From assembly GCA_051747265.1 (NCBI GenBank), contig JBNJFY010000009.1, forward strand, positions 1 through 64,000: a stretch of 64,000 bases of DNA, in the 5' to 3' direction. The DNA is from JBNJFY01 sp051747265. Lineage in GTDB: Bacteria; Bacteroidota; Rhodothermia; Balneolales; Balneolaceae. A model generated the notes under the pieces. That model had not been told where the DNA came from and searched no databases. It saw only the letters and a list, made by a program, of their open reading frames with translations. Below, one piece after another: positions 1-8,590 of this stretch. The translations under genes and the position numbers were made by a program. Within the stretch, counting starts at the first letter, position 1. Every line of letters begins with the position of its first letter.

Positions 1-312
1 CCAATTTCCGAGCTGTCCCTGACCTTACTGTATCAAAATTGAACAAAGGCTCGCTTATGCGATCTTCTTATTGCTCCAATCTGTCCAAAGAACTAAAAAT
101 TCGCTGACTTTATCCCCTCAGCGAAAGGGGTCCCAATGATAAGGCGACTTACCGTCCAAGTCAAGAAGTATTTTGACTTTTTTTGAACGTTTTTTTTCGC
201 CCTTTCATTGTATCAAAATTTCAAAATCTGCCTCCAACCATTTCCGTTGGTTGCAGGGCGCGCCAATATAGAACCTGTTTTTATTAAAACCAAAGAAAAA
301 ACAGTAAAAAAT
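1..312. other. Non-coding left edge, no gene recognised
   Basis: No convincing open reading frame is present. The stretch is AT-rich with T and A runs. A 12-base string (tgtatcaaaatt) occurs twice, at 29-40 and 209-220, exactly 180 bases apart. I cannot assign it a function, and it may belong to a gene lying to the left of the window. Confidence 0.5.
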
Positions 313-348
313 AGATAGAAAAGGCTTCGCACTTTCACATACGAAGCC
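313..348 (-). terminator. Rho-independent terminator of the ribosomal operon
   Basis: Read on the minus strand, a 7-bp stem (ggcttcg / cgaagcc, at 323-329 and 342-348) with a 12-nt loop is followed by ttttctatct. It lies about 30 bases after the rplQ stop, where the long minus-strand operon should end. The stem is short, so termination efficiency is uncertain. Confidence 0.65.
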
Positions 349-378
349 AAAAAAAATTAAAACAATTACTTAGCGTAC

Positions 379-867
379 TTACTCTTCTTCGTCGCTATTG
401 GATTCTTCCTTCTTAGGTTGCGAATCTGGTGTAGCCGATGTGGTCTTCTTCTTACGGCCAGCACGACGTGTACGCTTGCGTTTACCACCTGTGCCTTCTG
501 GTTTAATATCATTATAGTCAACCAGTTCAATCATTGCCTGTTCGGCACCGTCACCGGCACGAAAGCCGGTTTTTAATACACGGGTATACCCCCCAGGTCG
601 ATCTTTGGCCTTAGGGCCTACTTCATCGAATAATAGAGAGACCGCGTGTTTATTTTGAAGCTTAGAAAACACCTGCCGTCTATTATGCTGGGTGTCTTCT
701 TTAGCACGGGTAATTATAGGCTCAATAAAAGTACGTAACGCTTTGGCTTTGGGCACTGTAGTTTGAATACGGTGCTTCTCAATAAGCGAACAAGCCAAAG
801 ATCGCAGGGTAGCTTTTCTGTGACCCGTCTTACGACCGAGCTTACTACCTTTAACTAAATGTCGCAT
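379..867 (-). CDS. rplQ: 50S ribosomal protein L17
   Basis: L17 is a structural protein of the large subunit near the exit tunnel. Residues 1-115 match the family: it begins MRHLVKGSKLGRKTGHRKA and has the TRAKEDTQHNRRQ and YTRVLKTGFRAGD segments. Residues from about 125 form an extra tail, first basic (GGKRKRTRRAGRKKKT) and then acidic (SNSDEEE), making the protein longer than the roughly 120-residue core. It is the last gene of the alpha operon, 18 bases after rpoA, and is followed by a terminator. No Shine-Dalgarno is seen. Confidence 0.97.
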   Translation of the reverse strand: MRHLVKGSKLGRKTGHRKATLRSLACSLIEKHRIQTTVPKAKALRTFIEPIITRAKEDTQHNRRQVFSKLQNKHAVSLLFDEVGPKAKDRPGGYTRVLKTGFRAGDGAEQAMIELVDYNDIKPEGTGGKRKRTRRAGRKKKTTSATPDSQPKKEESNSDEEE

Positions 868-885
868 GACTTATGAATTCCTTAT

Positions 886-1860
886 TTAATCTAAATATTT
901 AGAGACATCCATTCCGAAGTGCAGATTTTTATCCTCAATCACTTCTACCAACTCAGCAAGTGATTTCTTACCGAAGTTTCGGAATTTCAACAGATCCTGT
1001 TCATCGCGTGAAACCAGTTCGCCAATCGTATTGATATTGGCAGACTTCAAGCAATTGTAAGATCGAACACTCAAGTTCAGATCCTCAATGCTGGTTTTCA
1101 GCAGATTGGTTACCCGTTGTTTTTCTGCATCAACCTCTTCTTCTTCTTGTGTAAAAGGCTCATCAATTTCTTCTGTAATAAACTTCTCAATATGCTCTTT
1201 GAGAATTTTACCAGCAATGGTTAATGCTTCTTTGGGGTTAATAGACCCATCTGTGATGATGTCCATTACCAATTTCTCATAGTCGGTGCGCTGGCCAACA
1301 CGAACATTCTCCACATCATACTGCACATTCTTGATGGGAGTAAATATCGCATCGATAGGCATCAAGTTGACATCGTCATCATCTGCAATATCCGATTCTT
1401 CGGCGGGCAGATAACCACGTCCACGACCAACGTGCAACTCCATATCAATTTCAGCACCATCCGAAAGTGTTGCAATCAATTGATCAGGATTCAGAACATC
1501 AAATTCAGCCGTCGCCTCATCAATATCGCGAGCAGTAAGCGTGCCTTCCTCAGTTTTGGTGACGTGTATTACACCACTGCTTTGCTCTACTTGTTTGAAA
1601 CGAACCTCCTTAAGGTTAAGGATGATTTCGTAGACGTCTTCTTTTACACCTTCGATGCTGGAGTATTCGTGCTTTACACCGCTAATTTTGATAGCAGTGA
1701 TTGCAATGCCCGGCAAAGAAGAGAGCAGTACGCGACGAAAAGAGTTACCAATGGTTACTCCGAATCCGCGCTCGAGCGGTTGCAAAACAAACGTACCTTT
1801 AGTGTCGGTACTCTCTTGTACATCAAGATTTTCCGGCATCTGTATATTGTAGCTGCTCAT
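886..1860 (-). CDS. rpoA: DNA-directed RNA polymerase subunit alpha
   Basis: The alpha subunit dimerises to start RNA polymerase assembly and contacts promoter DNA and activators. The N-terminal domain (about residues 1-235) contains the ERGFGVTIGNSFRRVLLSSL dimerisation segment. An acidic linker (FTQEEEEVDAEKQ) leads to the C-terminal domain (about 250-315), with NLSVRSYNCLKSANI and FGKKSLAELVEVI for UP-element and activator contact. At 324 residues it has the usual length. It sits between rpsD and rplQ as in most bacteria. Confidence 0.98.
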   Translation of the reverse strand: MSSYNIQMPENLDVQESTDTKGTFVLQPLERGFGVTIGNSFRRVLLSSLPGIAITAIKISGVKHEYSSIEGVKEDVYEIILNLKEVRFKQVEQSSGVIHVTKTEEGTLTARDIDEATAEFDVLNPDQLIATLSDGAEIDMELHVGRGRGYLPAEESDIADDDDVNLMPIDAIFTPIKNVQYDVENVRVGQRTDYEKLVMDIITDGSINPKEALTIAGKILKEHIEKFITEEIDEPFTQEEEEVDAEKQRVTNLLKTSIEDLNLSVRSYNCLKSANINTIGELVSRDEQDLLKFRNFGKKSLAELVEVIEDKNLHFGMDVSKYLD

Positions 1861-1905
1861 AAATGACTAATGCTTGTACGTGGAAATTGTTTATTAAGAA
1901 GTAGA

Positions 1906-2511
1906 TTACTTCGAGTAGAGCTCGACAATCAACTGTACATTGATATTTTCTGGTATCTCTTCCATAGTTGGGCGATACAAGAACTTTCCTGTTCTCGTTT
2001 TCTTATCGATTTCCAACCATTTATACTTTTTGCGAGGGCTATTCTCTAATGCGTCAATGACTATATCCAAATCTCTGGATTTAGGTCGCATCTTAATCAC
2101 ATCACCCGGACGCAATTCGTAAGAAGGAATATTTACGATCTGGCCATTGACCACAATATGTTTGTGGCTTACCAATTGTCGAGCTTGGCGACGAGTGCGA
2201 GCCAAACCAAGGCGATACACCGTATTATCAAGACGGCTTTCCAAAAACTTCAGTAAATTCTCGCCAGTAACACCTTTTTTAGCCGTTGCTTTGGCATACA
2301 AGTTACGGAATTGCTTTTCAAGCAATCCATAAGTGTATTTTGCCTTCTGCTTTTCTTCTAATTGAACGGCATATTCAGATTTTCGAGAATACCGAGAACG
2401 TCCATGTTCGCCAGGACCGTATGGTTTACGTTCCAAAGCTTTGGACGGACCAAAGATAGGTTCGCGGAATCGTCGCGCTTTTTTCTGTTTAGGGCCAGTA
2501 TAACGTGCCAT
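1906..2511 (-). CDS. rpsD: 30S ribosomal protein S4
   Basis: S4 is a primary 16S rRNA binding protein that nucleates the 30S body. The N-terminus (MARYTGPKQKKARRFREPIF) is followed by the S4 RNA-binding fold, with LDNTVYRLGLARTRRQARQL and VSHKHIVVNGQIVNIPSY at about residues 92-130. It has no N-terminal zinc cysteines, so it is the zinc-free form. At 201 residues it is normal in length. It lies in the alpha operon between rpsK and rpoA; in some bacteria S4 represses this operon, but no operator is recognisable here. Confidence 0.98.
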   Translation of the reverse strand: MARYTGPKQKKARRFREPIFGPSKALERKPYGPGEHGRSRYSRKSEYAVQLEEKQKAKYTYGLLEKQFRNLYAKATAKKGVTGENLLKFLESRLDNTVYRLGLARTRRQARQLVSHKHIVVNGQIVNIPSYELRPGDVIKMRPKSRDLDIVIDALENSPRKKYKWLEIDKKTRTGKFLYRPTMEEIPENINVQLIVELYSK

Positions 2512-2548
2512 ACTCTTGTTTAATCTTAAATCTTTGTTATGTGCTTAT

Positions 2549-2962
2549 TTATACGCGTCGACGTTTAGGCGGACGGCATCCGTTGTGTGGTAACGGTGTG
2601 CGATCCTTGATGCTTTCTACATCCAATCCACTGGTAGAAAGCGCACGGATAGCTGATTCTCGTCCGGATCCAGGGCCTTTGACAAAAACTTTCACTCGAC
2701 GTAATCCCATATCATGGGCGGCACGAGCTGCTGTCTCGGAAGCCATCTGAGCCGCGTATGGAGTGTTTTTGCGAGAACCTTTAAATCCCTCTTTCCCGGC
2801 AGACGACCATGAAACAACATTACCATCGGCATCGGTAAGAGTTACAATTACATTATTAAAGGTAGCCTTGATAAAGGCCATTCCGTTTGGGTCAGCCAGC
2901 TGACGCTTTTTTTTGCGTTTAGCACGTGCAGAGACTGCTTTTCTTGACTTTTTCTTAGCCAT
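2549..2962 (-). CDS. rpsK: 30S ribosomal protein S11
   Basis: S11 is a platform protein near the mRNA exit. Landmarks are IKATFNNVIVTLTDADGNVV, SWSSAGKEGFKGSRKNTPYA, and the C-terminal DRTPLPHNGCRPPKRRRV carrying the conserved NGCRPPKRRR end. A short lysine/arginine-rich head (residues 2-20) precedes the core. At 137 residues it is slightly longer than the E. coli protein. It lies in the alpha operon between rpsM and rpsD. Confidence 0.98.
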   Translation of the reverse strand: MAKKKSRKAVSARAKRKKKRQLADPNGMAFIKATFNNVIVTLTDADGNVVSWSSAGKEGFKGSRKNTPYAAQMASETAARAAHDMGLRRVKVFVKGPGSGRESAIRALSTSGLDVESIKDRTPLPHNGCRPPKRRRV

Positions 2963-2988
2963 TGTGTTTAGAGAATCAGTTTAATGTG

Positions 2989-3366
2989 TTACTTCGGAGC
3001 TTTTTTCTTACCGGCCACCGTGCGTCGCTTTCCTTTGCGTGTTCGCGCATTGGTTTGAGTACGCTGACCACGAACCGGCAGACCTTTGCGGTGACGCAAT
3101 CCTCGGTAACTGCCAATTTCGATTAATCGTCGAATGTTAGCACGTTGCTCAGATCGCAATGTACCTTCAACTTTGTACTCAGAATCGATCAGTTGACGAA
3201 TCTTGTTAACTTCCTGATCCGTCCAATCTTTAACGTCTGTGCTAAAGTCAATATCCAAGCGGCCCAGGATTTCCTGTGCTTTGGATCGACCGATACCATA
3301 AATGTACGTCAGCGCGATTTCACCACGCTTCTCTTTCGGTAAATCAATACCCGCTATTCTAGCCAT
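2989..3366 (-). CDS. rpsM: 30S ribosomal protein S13
   Basis: S13 sits in the 30S head and forms inter-subunit bridges. It begins MARIAGIDLPKEKRGEIALT, has the helix-two-turn-helix YIYGIGRSKAQEIL, and ends with the basic tail GQRTQTNARTRKGKRRTVAG that reaches toward P-site tRNA. At 125 residues it is of normal length. It follows rpmJ by 26 bases and precedes rpsK in the alpha operon. Confidence 0.98.
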   Translation of the reverse strand: MARIAGIDLPKEKRGEIALTYIYGIGRSKAQEILGRLDIDFSTDVKDWTDQEVNKIRQLIDSEYKVEGTLRSEQRANIRRLIEIGSYRGLRHRKGLPVRGQRTQTNARTRKGKRRTVAGKKKAPK

Positions 3367-3392
3367 ACAAAAAGAGTGTTTTTACCAGTTAA

Positions 3393-3509
3393 TTAACCTT
3401 GCCGTTGTTTGTGGCGCGGATTTTTCTTGTTAATCACGTAGAGTTTGCCATTACGACGAACAATCTTATCGTCGGAACTTCGCTTTTTAACTGAAGAACG
3501 GGTCTTCAT
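3393..3509 (-). CDS. rpmJ: 50S ribosomal protein L36, zinc-free type
   Basis: This 38-codon gene was found by reading the gap between infA and rpsM. The product starts MKTRSSVKKRSSDDKIVRRN and ends NPRHKQRQG, which fits the L36 family. The cysteines of the classical Cys3-His zinc site are absent: the CxxC region reads RSSDD, and the later cysteine region reads INKKN. It is therefore the C-minus form that needs no zinc. It starts with ATG and stops with TAA, 27 bases after infA. Confidence 0.95.
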   Translation of the reverse strand: MKTRSSVKKRSSDDKIVRRNGKLYVINKKNPRHKQRQG

Positions 3510-3536
3510 AGTACTAAGTGTTTTGGATTCAATAGA

Positions 3537-3755
3537 TTATTTGTATCGGTATGTAATGCGCCCTTTAGACAAATCGTAAGGCGACATTTCAACCGCTACC
3601 CTATCTCCGGGCAGAATTTTGATATAGTACATTCTCATTTTGCCAGAAACATGAGCCAGTATTTCGTGGCCGTTATCCAACTTAACTCTAAACTGAGCGT
3701 TGGGTAACGCTTCAATAATTTCTCCGTCTTGTTTGATCGGCTCTTGTTTAGCCAT
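3537..3755 (-). CDS. infA: Translation initiation factor IF-1
   Basis: IF-1 binds the 30S A site during initiation. The 72-residue product is a single OB fold with the family landmarks IKQDGEIIEALPNAQFRV, LDNGHEILAHVSGKMRMYYI and GDRVAVEMSPYDLSKGRI. It lies between map (5-base gap) and rpmJ, the common spc/alpha junction arrangement. Confidence 0.98.
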   Translation of the reverse strand: MAKQEPIKQDGEIIEALPNAQFRVKLDNGHEILAHVSGKMRMYYIKILPGDRVAVEMSPYDLSKGRITYRYK

Positions 3756-3760
3756 ATGTC

Positions 3761-4561
3761 CTAATCAATGTCAATTCGTAAGTTGGTTATCTCCTCAATA
3801 TAATCAAAAGTACTCAAAATGTCAGCTTCACCATCGCGTACTACAACGTCATGTTCAAAGTGCGCTGCAAGGCTGTTATCGGCTGTTACCACGGTCCAAC
3901 CATCATCCAAGGTTTTAACTTTCCAAGAACCTAATGTGATCATTGGCTCGATAGCCAGCGCCATTCCAGTACGTAATCTCGGACCTCTGTTTTTGCGCCC
4001 GTAATTGGGAACGGATGGATCTTCATGCATAGACTTTCCAATTCCATGTCCCACCAGTTCCCGTACCACACCAAAGTTTTCCTTTTCACAATGGGTTTGC
4101 ACCGCATTGGAAATATCTCCGACTTTATTACCATGGACCGCTTGTTCAATCCCTTTATAGAGAGACTCAAGTGTGGTCTTTAACAACTTTTTAGTCTCCT
4201 CATCGCAGTCGCCCACGACAAAGGTATAAGCGTGATCCCCAAAGTATCCGTTTTTTTCAACACCGCAATCAACAGAAACAATATCACCTTCCTGTAACTT
4301 ACGTTTTCCAGGAATCCCATGTACAACTTCTTCATTGATAGAAATACACAACGAACCTGGGAACGGATTATTTGGTGACCCATACCCTTTAAACGCCGGA
4401 CGCGCATCATGTTTTTTAATGAAATCTTCTGCAATGCGATCCAATTTCCCAGTTTCAATACCTGGTTCAATGTGCTTGGCCACCTCAGCTAGTGTATGAG
4501 ACACTAACTGGGCACTTTCGCGCATCTTTTCAATTTCGGATTCGCTCTTTAGATAGATCAT
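3761..4561 (-). CDS. map: Type I methionine aminopeptidase
   Basis: The enzyme removes the initiator methionine from nascent proteins. The pita-bread fold has its metal ligands in the expected order: the two aspartates in VSVDCGVEKNGYFGDHAYTF, the histidine in GHGIGKSMHEDPSVPNYG, a glutamate in ALAIEPMITLGS, and the last glutamate near AAHFEHDVVVRDG. At 266 residues with no N-terminal extension, it is the short type I form. Its ATG overlaps the secY stop as ATGA, implying translational coupling. Confidence 0.97.
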   Translation of the reverse strand: MIYLKSESEIEKMRESAQLVSHTLAEVAKHIEPGIETGKLDRIAEDFIKKHDARPAFKGYGSPNNPFPGSLCISINEEVVHGIPGKRKLQEGDIVSVDCGVEKNGYFGDHAYTFVVGDCDEETKKLLKTTLESLYKGIEQAVHGNKVGDISNAVQTHCEKENFGVVRELVGHGIGKSMHEDPSVPNYGRKNRGPRLRTGMALAIEPMITLGSWKVKTLDDGWTVVTADNSLAAHFEHDVVVRDGEADILSTFDYIEEITNLRIDID

Positions 4562-5868
4562 CCTGTACGTCGACGTCCGCGAATTTTACCTGTTTTCATG
4601 AATCCATCATAATGACGCATCATCAAATGACTCTCAATTTGTTGTAGCGTATCAATAGCCACGCCTACAATAATGAGCAGACTGGTTCCGCCATAGAACA
4701 TTGAGAATCCAGGAGTAACGCCCATACGAGCTGCCAACGCGGGTAGAATAGCCACGAAAGACAGAAAGATAGATCCCGGCAAGGTAATCTTCGTTAAAAT
4801 ATTGTCAATGAACTCGACCGTTTGTTTACCCGGTCGTACGCCAGGTATAAATCCACCCTGACGCTTCATAGTATCAGCCATTTCCTTCGGATTAACCGTG
4901 ATAGCTGTATAGAAATAAGTAAAGAACATACAGATGAAAAAGAACACGATAGAATATGCAACCCCGGTATAATCATTGGACCACGCTGTCAAAAACTGAA
5001 TGGTCTGGTTGTCCGGGAAGAACGTAGCTACCGTACTAGGGATAAACATGATAGACTGTGCAAAAATAATGGGCATCACACCGGCAGCATTAACTTTCAA
5101 TGGTAAATACTGAGTAGTACCGCCGTATACTTTTCGTCCCACGACTCGTTTTGCGTATTGAACTGGAATCTTACGTGTTCCCTGAGTTAGCAATACCGTT
5201 GCTGCAATAACCAGTAATAAGGCCGCCAGCTCAACTATAACAATGATCATGTTACTCTTTGTGGTAACTTCATTGTAGAAGCTAGTAGGCAGTGCAGCAA
5301 TGATACCGATCATAATCAAGATGGAAATACCATTTCCGATGCCTCGATCTGTAATCCGTTCGCCTAACCACATTACGAACACCGTACCTGCGGTTAAAAC
5401 GATCATCGCGGTTAAGACAAATCCAACTTCATTAATGACAATCGCGTTGGGCGAAGTAGCCATCAGGTTAATAGCAAAACCAATAGCTTGAACCGCTGTA
5501 ATAGCGACGGTTCCATAGCGAGTCATGCGGGTGATCTTTCGTCGTCCCTCTTCTCCTTCACGTTGTAGCTTTTGGAAGTAAGGAATGACGGCCCCCATCA
5601 ACTGGATGATAATCGATGCCGTAATATAAGGCATGATACCCAAGGCGAATACACCAGCGCGCGAGAAAGCTCCCCCTACAAAAAGGTCAAACAATCCTAG
5701 CAAGCTGGAGCTCCCACCCACATCTTGAACCAGCTGAGTGGCATCCACACCAGGTAGGGTAACATAACTACCGATGCGATACACCATCAGAATTCCAACT
5801 ACATAGAGGATACGTTCCCGTAATTCCTCTATTTTGAAAATATTTCTAAAGTTTTCTACAAGACTCAT
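4558..5868 (-). CDS. secY: Protein translocase subunit SecY
   Basis: SecY is the channel subunit of the SecYEG translocon in the inner membrane. The 436-residue product has ten predicted membrane segments. A signature near the first segment is YRIGSYVTLPGVD, the plug region follows (LVQDVGGSSSLLGLFDLFVG), and the large cytoplasmic C5 loop contains QGGFIPGVRPGKQTVEFI. It lies between rplO and map. The basic C-terminus RGRRRTG is typical of ribosome-facing ends. Confidence 0.98.
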   Translation of the reverse strand: MSLVENFRNIFKIEELRERILYVVGILMVYRIGSYVTLPGVDATQLVQDVGGSSSLLGLFDLFVGGAFSRAGVFALGIMPYITASIIIQLMGAVIPYFQKLQREGEEGRRKITRMTRYGTVAITAVQAIGFAINLMATSPNAIVINEVGFVLTAMIVLTAGTVFVMWLGERITDRGIGNGISILIMIGIIAALPTSFYNEVTTKSNMIIVIVELAALLLVIAATVLLTQGTRKIPVQYAKRVVGRKVYGGTTQYLPLKVNAAGVMPIIFAQSIMFIPSTVATFFPDNQTIQFLTAWSNDYTGVAYSIVFFFICMFFTYFYTAITVNPKEMADTMKRQGGFIPGVRPGKQTVEFIDNILTKITLPGSIFLSFVAILPALAARMGVTPGFSMFYGGTSLLIIVGVAIDTLQQIESHLMMRHYDGFMKTGKIRGRRRTG

Positions 5869-5901
5869 TGAATATCGCTGTAGCGGTTAAGACTGCTTCA
5901 G

Positions 5902-6354
5902 TTAGTCGAGAATAGTGACTGATCCACCGGCATTTTCTACTTTTTCCTTACCGGAATTACTGGCGGAATGTACTTCAATTTCCACACCGGTCGAAATTTC
6001 ACCGTCGCCCAAGAGTTTCACTTTCTCTCGTTTGCCAACTAATCCAACATTGATTAGATCATCCAGTGAAATTTTTTCACTCAGCTTGCCACGGTCTACA
6101 AAATCTTGAACCGTTTCCACATTGAGTGCGGTGTATTCCGTACGGAATGGATTCTTGAAACCAAATTTCGGAAGTCGACGTTGCAGTGGCATTTGTCCAC
6201 CTTCGAAACCAGGGCGGTACGTGTAACCGCTACGGGATTTGGCTCCGTTGTGGCCACGGCCGGACTGTTCACCACGTCCAGACCCTTGTCCACGTCCTAC
6301 ACGTTTCTTGTTCTTTTTATTGGGAGCCGGTGCTTTTAGATTGCTAAGATCCAT
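5902..6354 (-). CDS. rplO: 50S ribosomal protein L15
   Basis: L15 is a late assembly protein of the large subunit. The glycine/arginine-rich N-terminus (KKRVGRGQGSGRGEQSGRGH) and GFEGGQMPLQRRLPKFGFKN are diagnostic. At 150 residues it is of normal length. Only 28 bases separate it from rpsE, leaving no room for the rpmD (L30) gene that usually lies between them. Confidence 0.98.
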   Translation of the reverse strand: MDLSNLKAPAPNKKNKKRVGRGQGSGRGEQSGRGHNGAKSRSGYTYRPGFEGGQMPLQRRLPKFGFKNPFRTEYTALNVETVQDFVDRGKLSEKISLDDLINVGLVGKREKVKLLGDGEISTGVEIEVHSASNSGKEKVENAGGSVTILD

Positions 6355-6382
6355 CTTTAGCCTAATAGTGTTTTAGGAGTTG

Positions 6383-6910
6383 TTAACCCTCAAATACCTT
6401 ATTCAGTGACACGCCCCGTCGTTGAGCTATTTCAATCGGATCAACGAGTTGTTTCAAGGCGTCGTAAGTTGCTTTAACCATATTGTGGGGATTGGAAGAT
6501 CCCAGAGATTTAGACAGGATATTATGAATACCCCCAATGTCTAACAGGGCCTTAACCGGACCACCAGCAATTACCCCCGTACCTTCAGCGGCTGGACGAA
6601 GCAGTACTTTACCCGCTCCAACCTTACCGACAACCGGGTGGTGGATGCTTTTGGTTTTGGTCATAGGAATGCGGATCAGGTTTTTCTTGGCATTATCAAT
6701 GCCTTTCTGAATTGCATCAGAAACCTCATTCGCTTTACCCAATCCATGGCCAACGACGCCATTACCATCTCCAACTACAACGATAGCGTTAAAGCTGAAT
6801 CGGCGTCCACCTTTGACCACTTTAGATACCCGGTTGATGTGAACCAGGCGATCTTCCAATTTCAGTTCACTGGGGTTGATGTTATGACGCTTTTTAATCT
6901 TTCTGGGCAT
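6383..6910 (-). CDS. rpsE: 30S ribosomal protein S5
   Basis: S5 acts in decoding accuracy and mRNA unwinding at the entry channel. It has the double-stranded-RNA-binding-like N domain VKGGRRFSFNAIVVVGDGNG, followed by VVGHGLGKANEV and the C-domain ASRSLG-like LSKSLGSSNPHNMVKATYD. At 175 residues it is of normal length. It is followed directly by rplO rather than by rpmD. Confidence 0.98.
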   Translation of the reverse strand: MPRKIKKRHNINPSELKLEDRLVHINRVSKVVKGGRRFSFNAIVVVGDGNGVVGHGLGKANEVSDAIQKGIDNAKKNLIRIPMTKTKSIHHPVVGKVGAGKVLLRPAAEGTGVIAGGPVKALLDIGGIHNILSKSLGSSNPHNMVKATYDALKQLVDPIEIAQRRGVSLNKVFEG

Positions 6911-6922
6911 AATTGAGTCCTA

Positions 6923-7291
6923 TTATAAGTCTAATCCACCTTCACGTGCACCTTCAGCAACAGCTTTGATTTTGCCGTGGTATTTATATCCACTGCGATC
7001 AAATACTGCATGGTCGATACCGGCATCTTTAGCCTTCTCAGCAATGCGCATACCAACCATTTTTGCTGCTTCTACACCAGGCTTATCTGCTACATCATCA
7101 CGCATATCAGTCGCTAACGTTGAAGCAGAGATCAGTGTTTTGCCTTCAAAATCGTTAATGAGCTGAGCGTACGTGTGCTTGTTGCTTTTATAAACACTCA
7201 GGCGTGGACGCTCATAAGTACCACGAATGGTAGAGCGAATACGCTTGCGCACTTTATTACGGCGCTCAGTTTTTTGTTTCGTAATTTCCAT
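6923..7291 (-). CDS. rplR: 50S ribosomal protein L18
   Basis: L18 binds 5S rRNA with L5 and L25. The basic N-terminus (KQKTERRNKVRKRIRSTIRG) precedes RPRLSVYKSNKHTYAQLIND, and the end FDRSGYKYHGKIKAVAEGAR matches the family. At 122 residues it is of normal length. It lies between rplF and rpsE. Confidence 0.98.
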   Translation of the reverse strand: MEITKQKTERRNKVRKRIRSTIRGTYERPRLSVYKSNKHTYAQLINDFEGKTLISASTLATDMRDDVADKPGVEAAKMVGMRIAEKAKDAGIDHAVFDRSGYKYHGKIKAVAEGAREGGLDL

Positions 7292-7310
7292 GATTCAACT
7301 AACAAATTCT

Positions 7311-7865
7311 TTATTTAGCTGCAGATTTACCGGCTTTGCGTCGTACGTATTCATCAACGTAACGAATACCTTTACCCTTATATGGTTCGGGTGGGCGCAG
7401 CGATCGAATTTTCGCAGCTACTTGCCCGACCAATTCTTTATTGATGCCGGAAATGATCACCAAAGGGTTCTTTTTAGTTTTGGTATCTACTTCAATATCA
7501 ATGCCTTCCGGTGGCACAAAATAGATAGGATGAGAATATCCCAAGTTCAACTCCAGAACATTGCCACTAAAAGAAGCACGGTAACCTACACCGATAATTT
7601 CCAAGGTTTTTTTATAGCCGTCGGTTACACCGTTTATCATATTATCGAGAATAGAGCGATAGAGGCCGTGCATCGATTTGTCTTCTTTAGAGTCAGACTT
7701 TCGAGACACAACCAATTCATCATCACCCTTTTCAATAGTGATATCTGGATGAACCTTAAGCGTATTGGTGCCCTTTTGTCCCTTTACGGTGACTACATTA
7801 TCGGCATCGATAGTGACTTCCACCTTATCAGAGAGGGGTACCGGCTGAATTCCAATACGAGACAT
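7311..7865 (-). CDS. rplF: 50S ribosomal protein L6
   Basis: L6 has two repeated domains near the factor-binding site. It starts MSRIGIQPVPLSDKVEVTID, and the second domain ends with the family signature RSLRPPEPYKGKGIRYVDE, followed by VRRKAGKS. At 184 residues it is slightly longer than E. coli L6. It lies between rpsH and rplR. Confidence 0.98.
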   Translation of the reverse strand: MSRIGIQPVPLSDKVEVTIDADNVVTVKGQKGTNTLKVHPDITIEKGDDELVVSRKSDSKEDKSMHGLYRSILDNMINGVTDGYKKTLEIIGVGYRASFSGNVLELNLGYSHPIYFVPPEGIDIEVDTKTKKNPLVIISGINKELVGQVAAKIRSLRPPEPYKGKGIRYVDEYVRRKAGKSAAK

Positions 7866-7883
7866 AGTTAATACCTGATTTTA

Positions 7884-8276
7884 TTAGTATAAGGTGCACA
7901 ACACTTCGCCGCCGACGTTGAGCTTACGAGCTTCTTTGTCAGTCATAACGCCACGCGAAGTGGATAAAATTACAATTCCTAAACCGTTGAGTGAGCGGGG
8001 AATATTATCCGAATCAACATATTTACGGAGACCCGGTTTGGAAACGCGTTTGATCTCCTTAATGACCGGCTCACCATAAGCATCATATTTCAAAAAGATG
8101 CGAATGATTCCCTGCTTGTTGTCATCAATATTGATGAACCTCTGGATGTAACCTTTATCCATTAGGATTTTGGTCATAGCTCGCTTCAACTTAGAAGCGG
8201 GCACATCCACACGGCGGTGCCCAGCCTGCTGGGCATTTCTAATACGTGTTAGATAATCTGCGATCGAATCTACCAT
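7884..8276 (-). CDS. rpsH: 30S ribosomal protein S8
   Basis: S8 binds the central domain of 16S rRNA and in E. coli represses the spc operon. Landmarks are DYLTRIRNAQQAGHRRVDVP and the C-terminal LSTSRGVMTDKEARKLNVGG. At 130 residues it is normal in length. It lies between rpsN and rplF; no S8 operator is recognisable upstream of rplE. Confidence 0.98.
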   Translation of the reverse strand: MVDSIADYLTRIRNAQQAGHRRVDVPASKLKRAMTKILMDKGYIQRFINIDDNKQGIIRIFLKYDAYGEPVIKEIKRVSKPGLRKYVDSDNIPRSLNGLGIVILSTSRGVMTDKEARKLNVGGEVLCTLY

Positions 8277-8298
8277 GGAAATGATCTGTTAATAAGTT

Positions 8299-8568
8299 TT
8301 ACCAGCTAGCTTTTCGAACACCAGGGATTTTCCCTTCAAGTGCCAATTCCCGGAATTTAATTCGGGAAATTCCATATTTACCAATGTACCCACGAGAACG
8401 CCCCGTGATGCTGCACCGGTTTCGAACGCGAGTTGGACTGGCGTCACGGGGAAGTTTTTGCAGTTCTTCCCACTTGCCTTCTTCCTTCAACTTGCGTCGT
8501 TTCTCAGCGTATTTTTTTACTGTACGTTTACGCTTTTCGTTACGTGCAATCCAAGCTTTCTTAGCCAT
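8299..8568 (-). CDS. rpsN: 30S ribosomal protein S14, zinc-free long form
   Basis: S14 is in the 30S head. At 89 residues this is the long C-minus form. It starts MAKKAWIARNEKRKRTVKKY and has RDASPTRVRNRCSITGRSRG, with a single cysteine instead of the two CxxC zinc pairs of the 61-residue form. The end (GKIPGVRKASW) is canonical. Together with the cysteine-free L36, it suggests these ribosome positions do not depend on zinc. Confidence 0.97.
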   Translation of the reverse strand: MAKKAWIARNEKRKRTVKKYAEKRRKLKEEGKWEELQKLPRDASPTRVRNRCSITGRSRGYIGKYGISRIKFRELALEGKIPGVRKASW

Positions 8569-8590
8569 AATGTTGCTGGTATTCTATGAT

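Noticed and set aside
29..220. Twelve-base direct repeat 180 bases apart in the left edge
   Set aside because: It is too short and AT-rich to be distinguished from chance, with no gene context.
7227..7871. Plus-strand open frame of 214 codons opposite rplF
   Set aside because: It is antisense to L6 with no family features.
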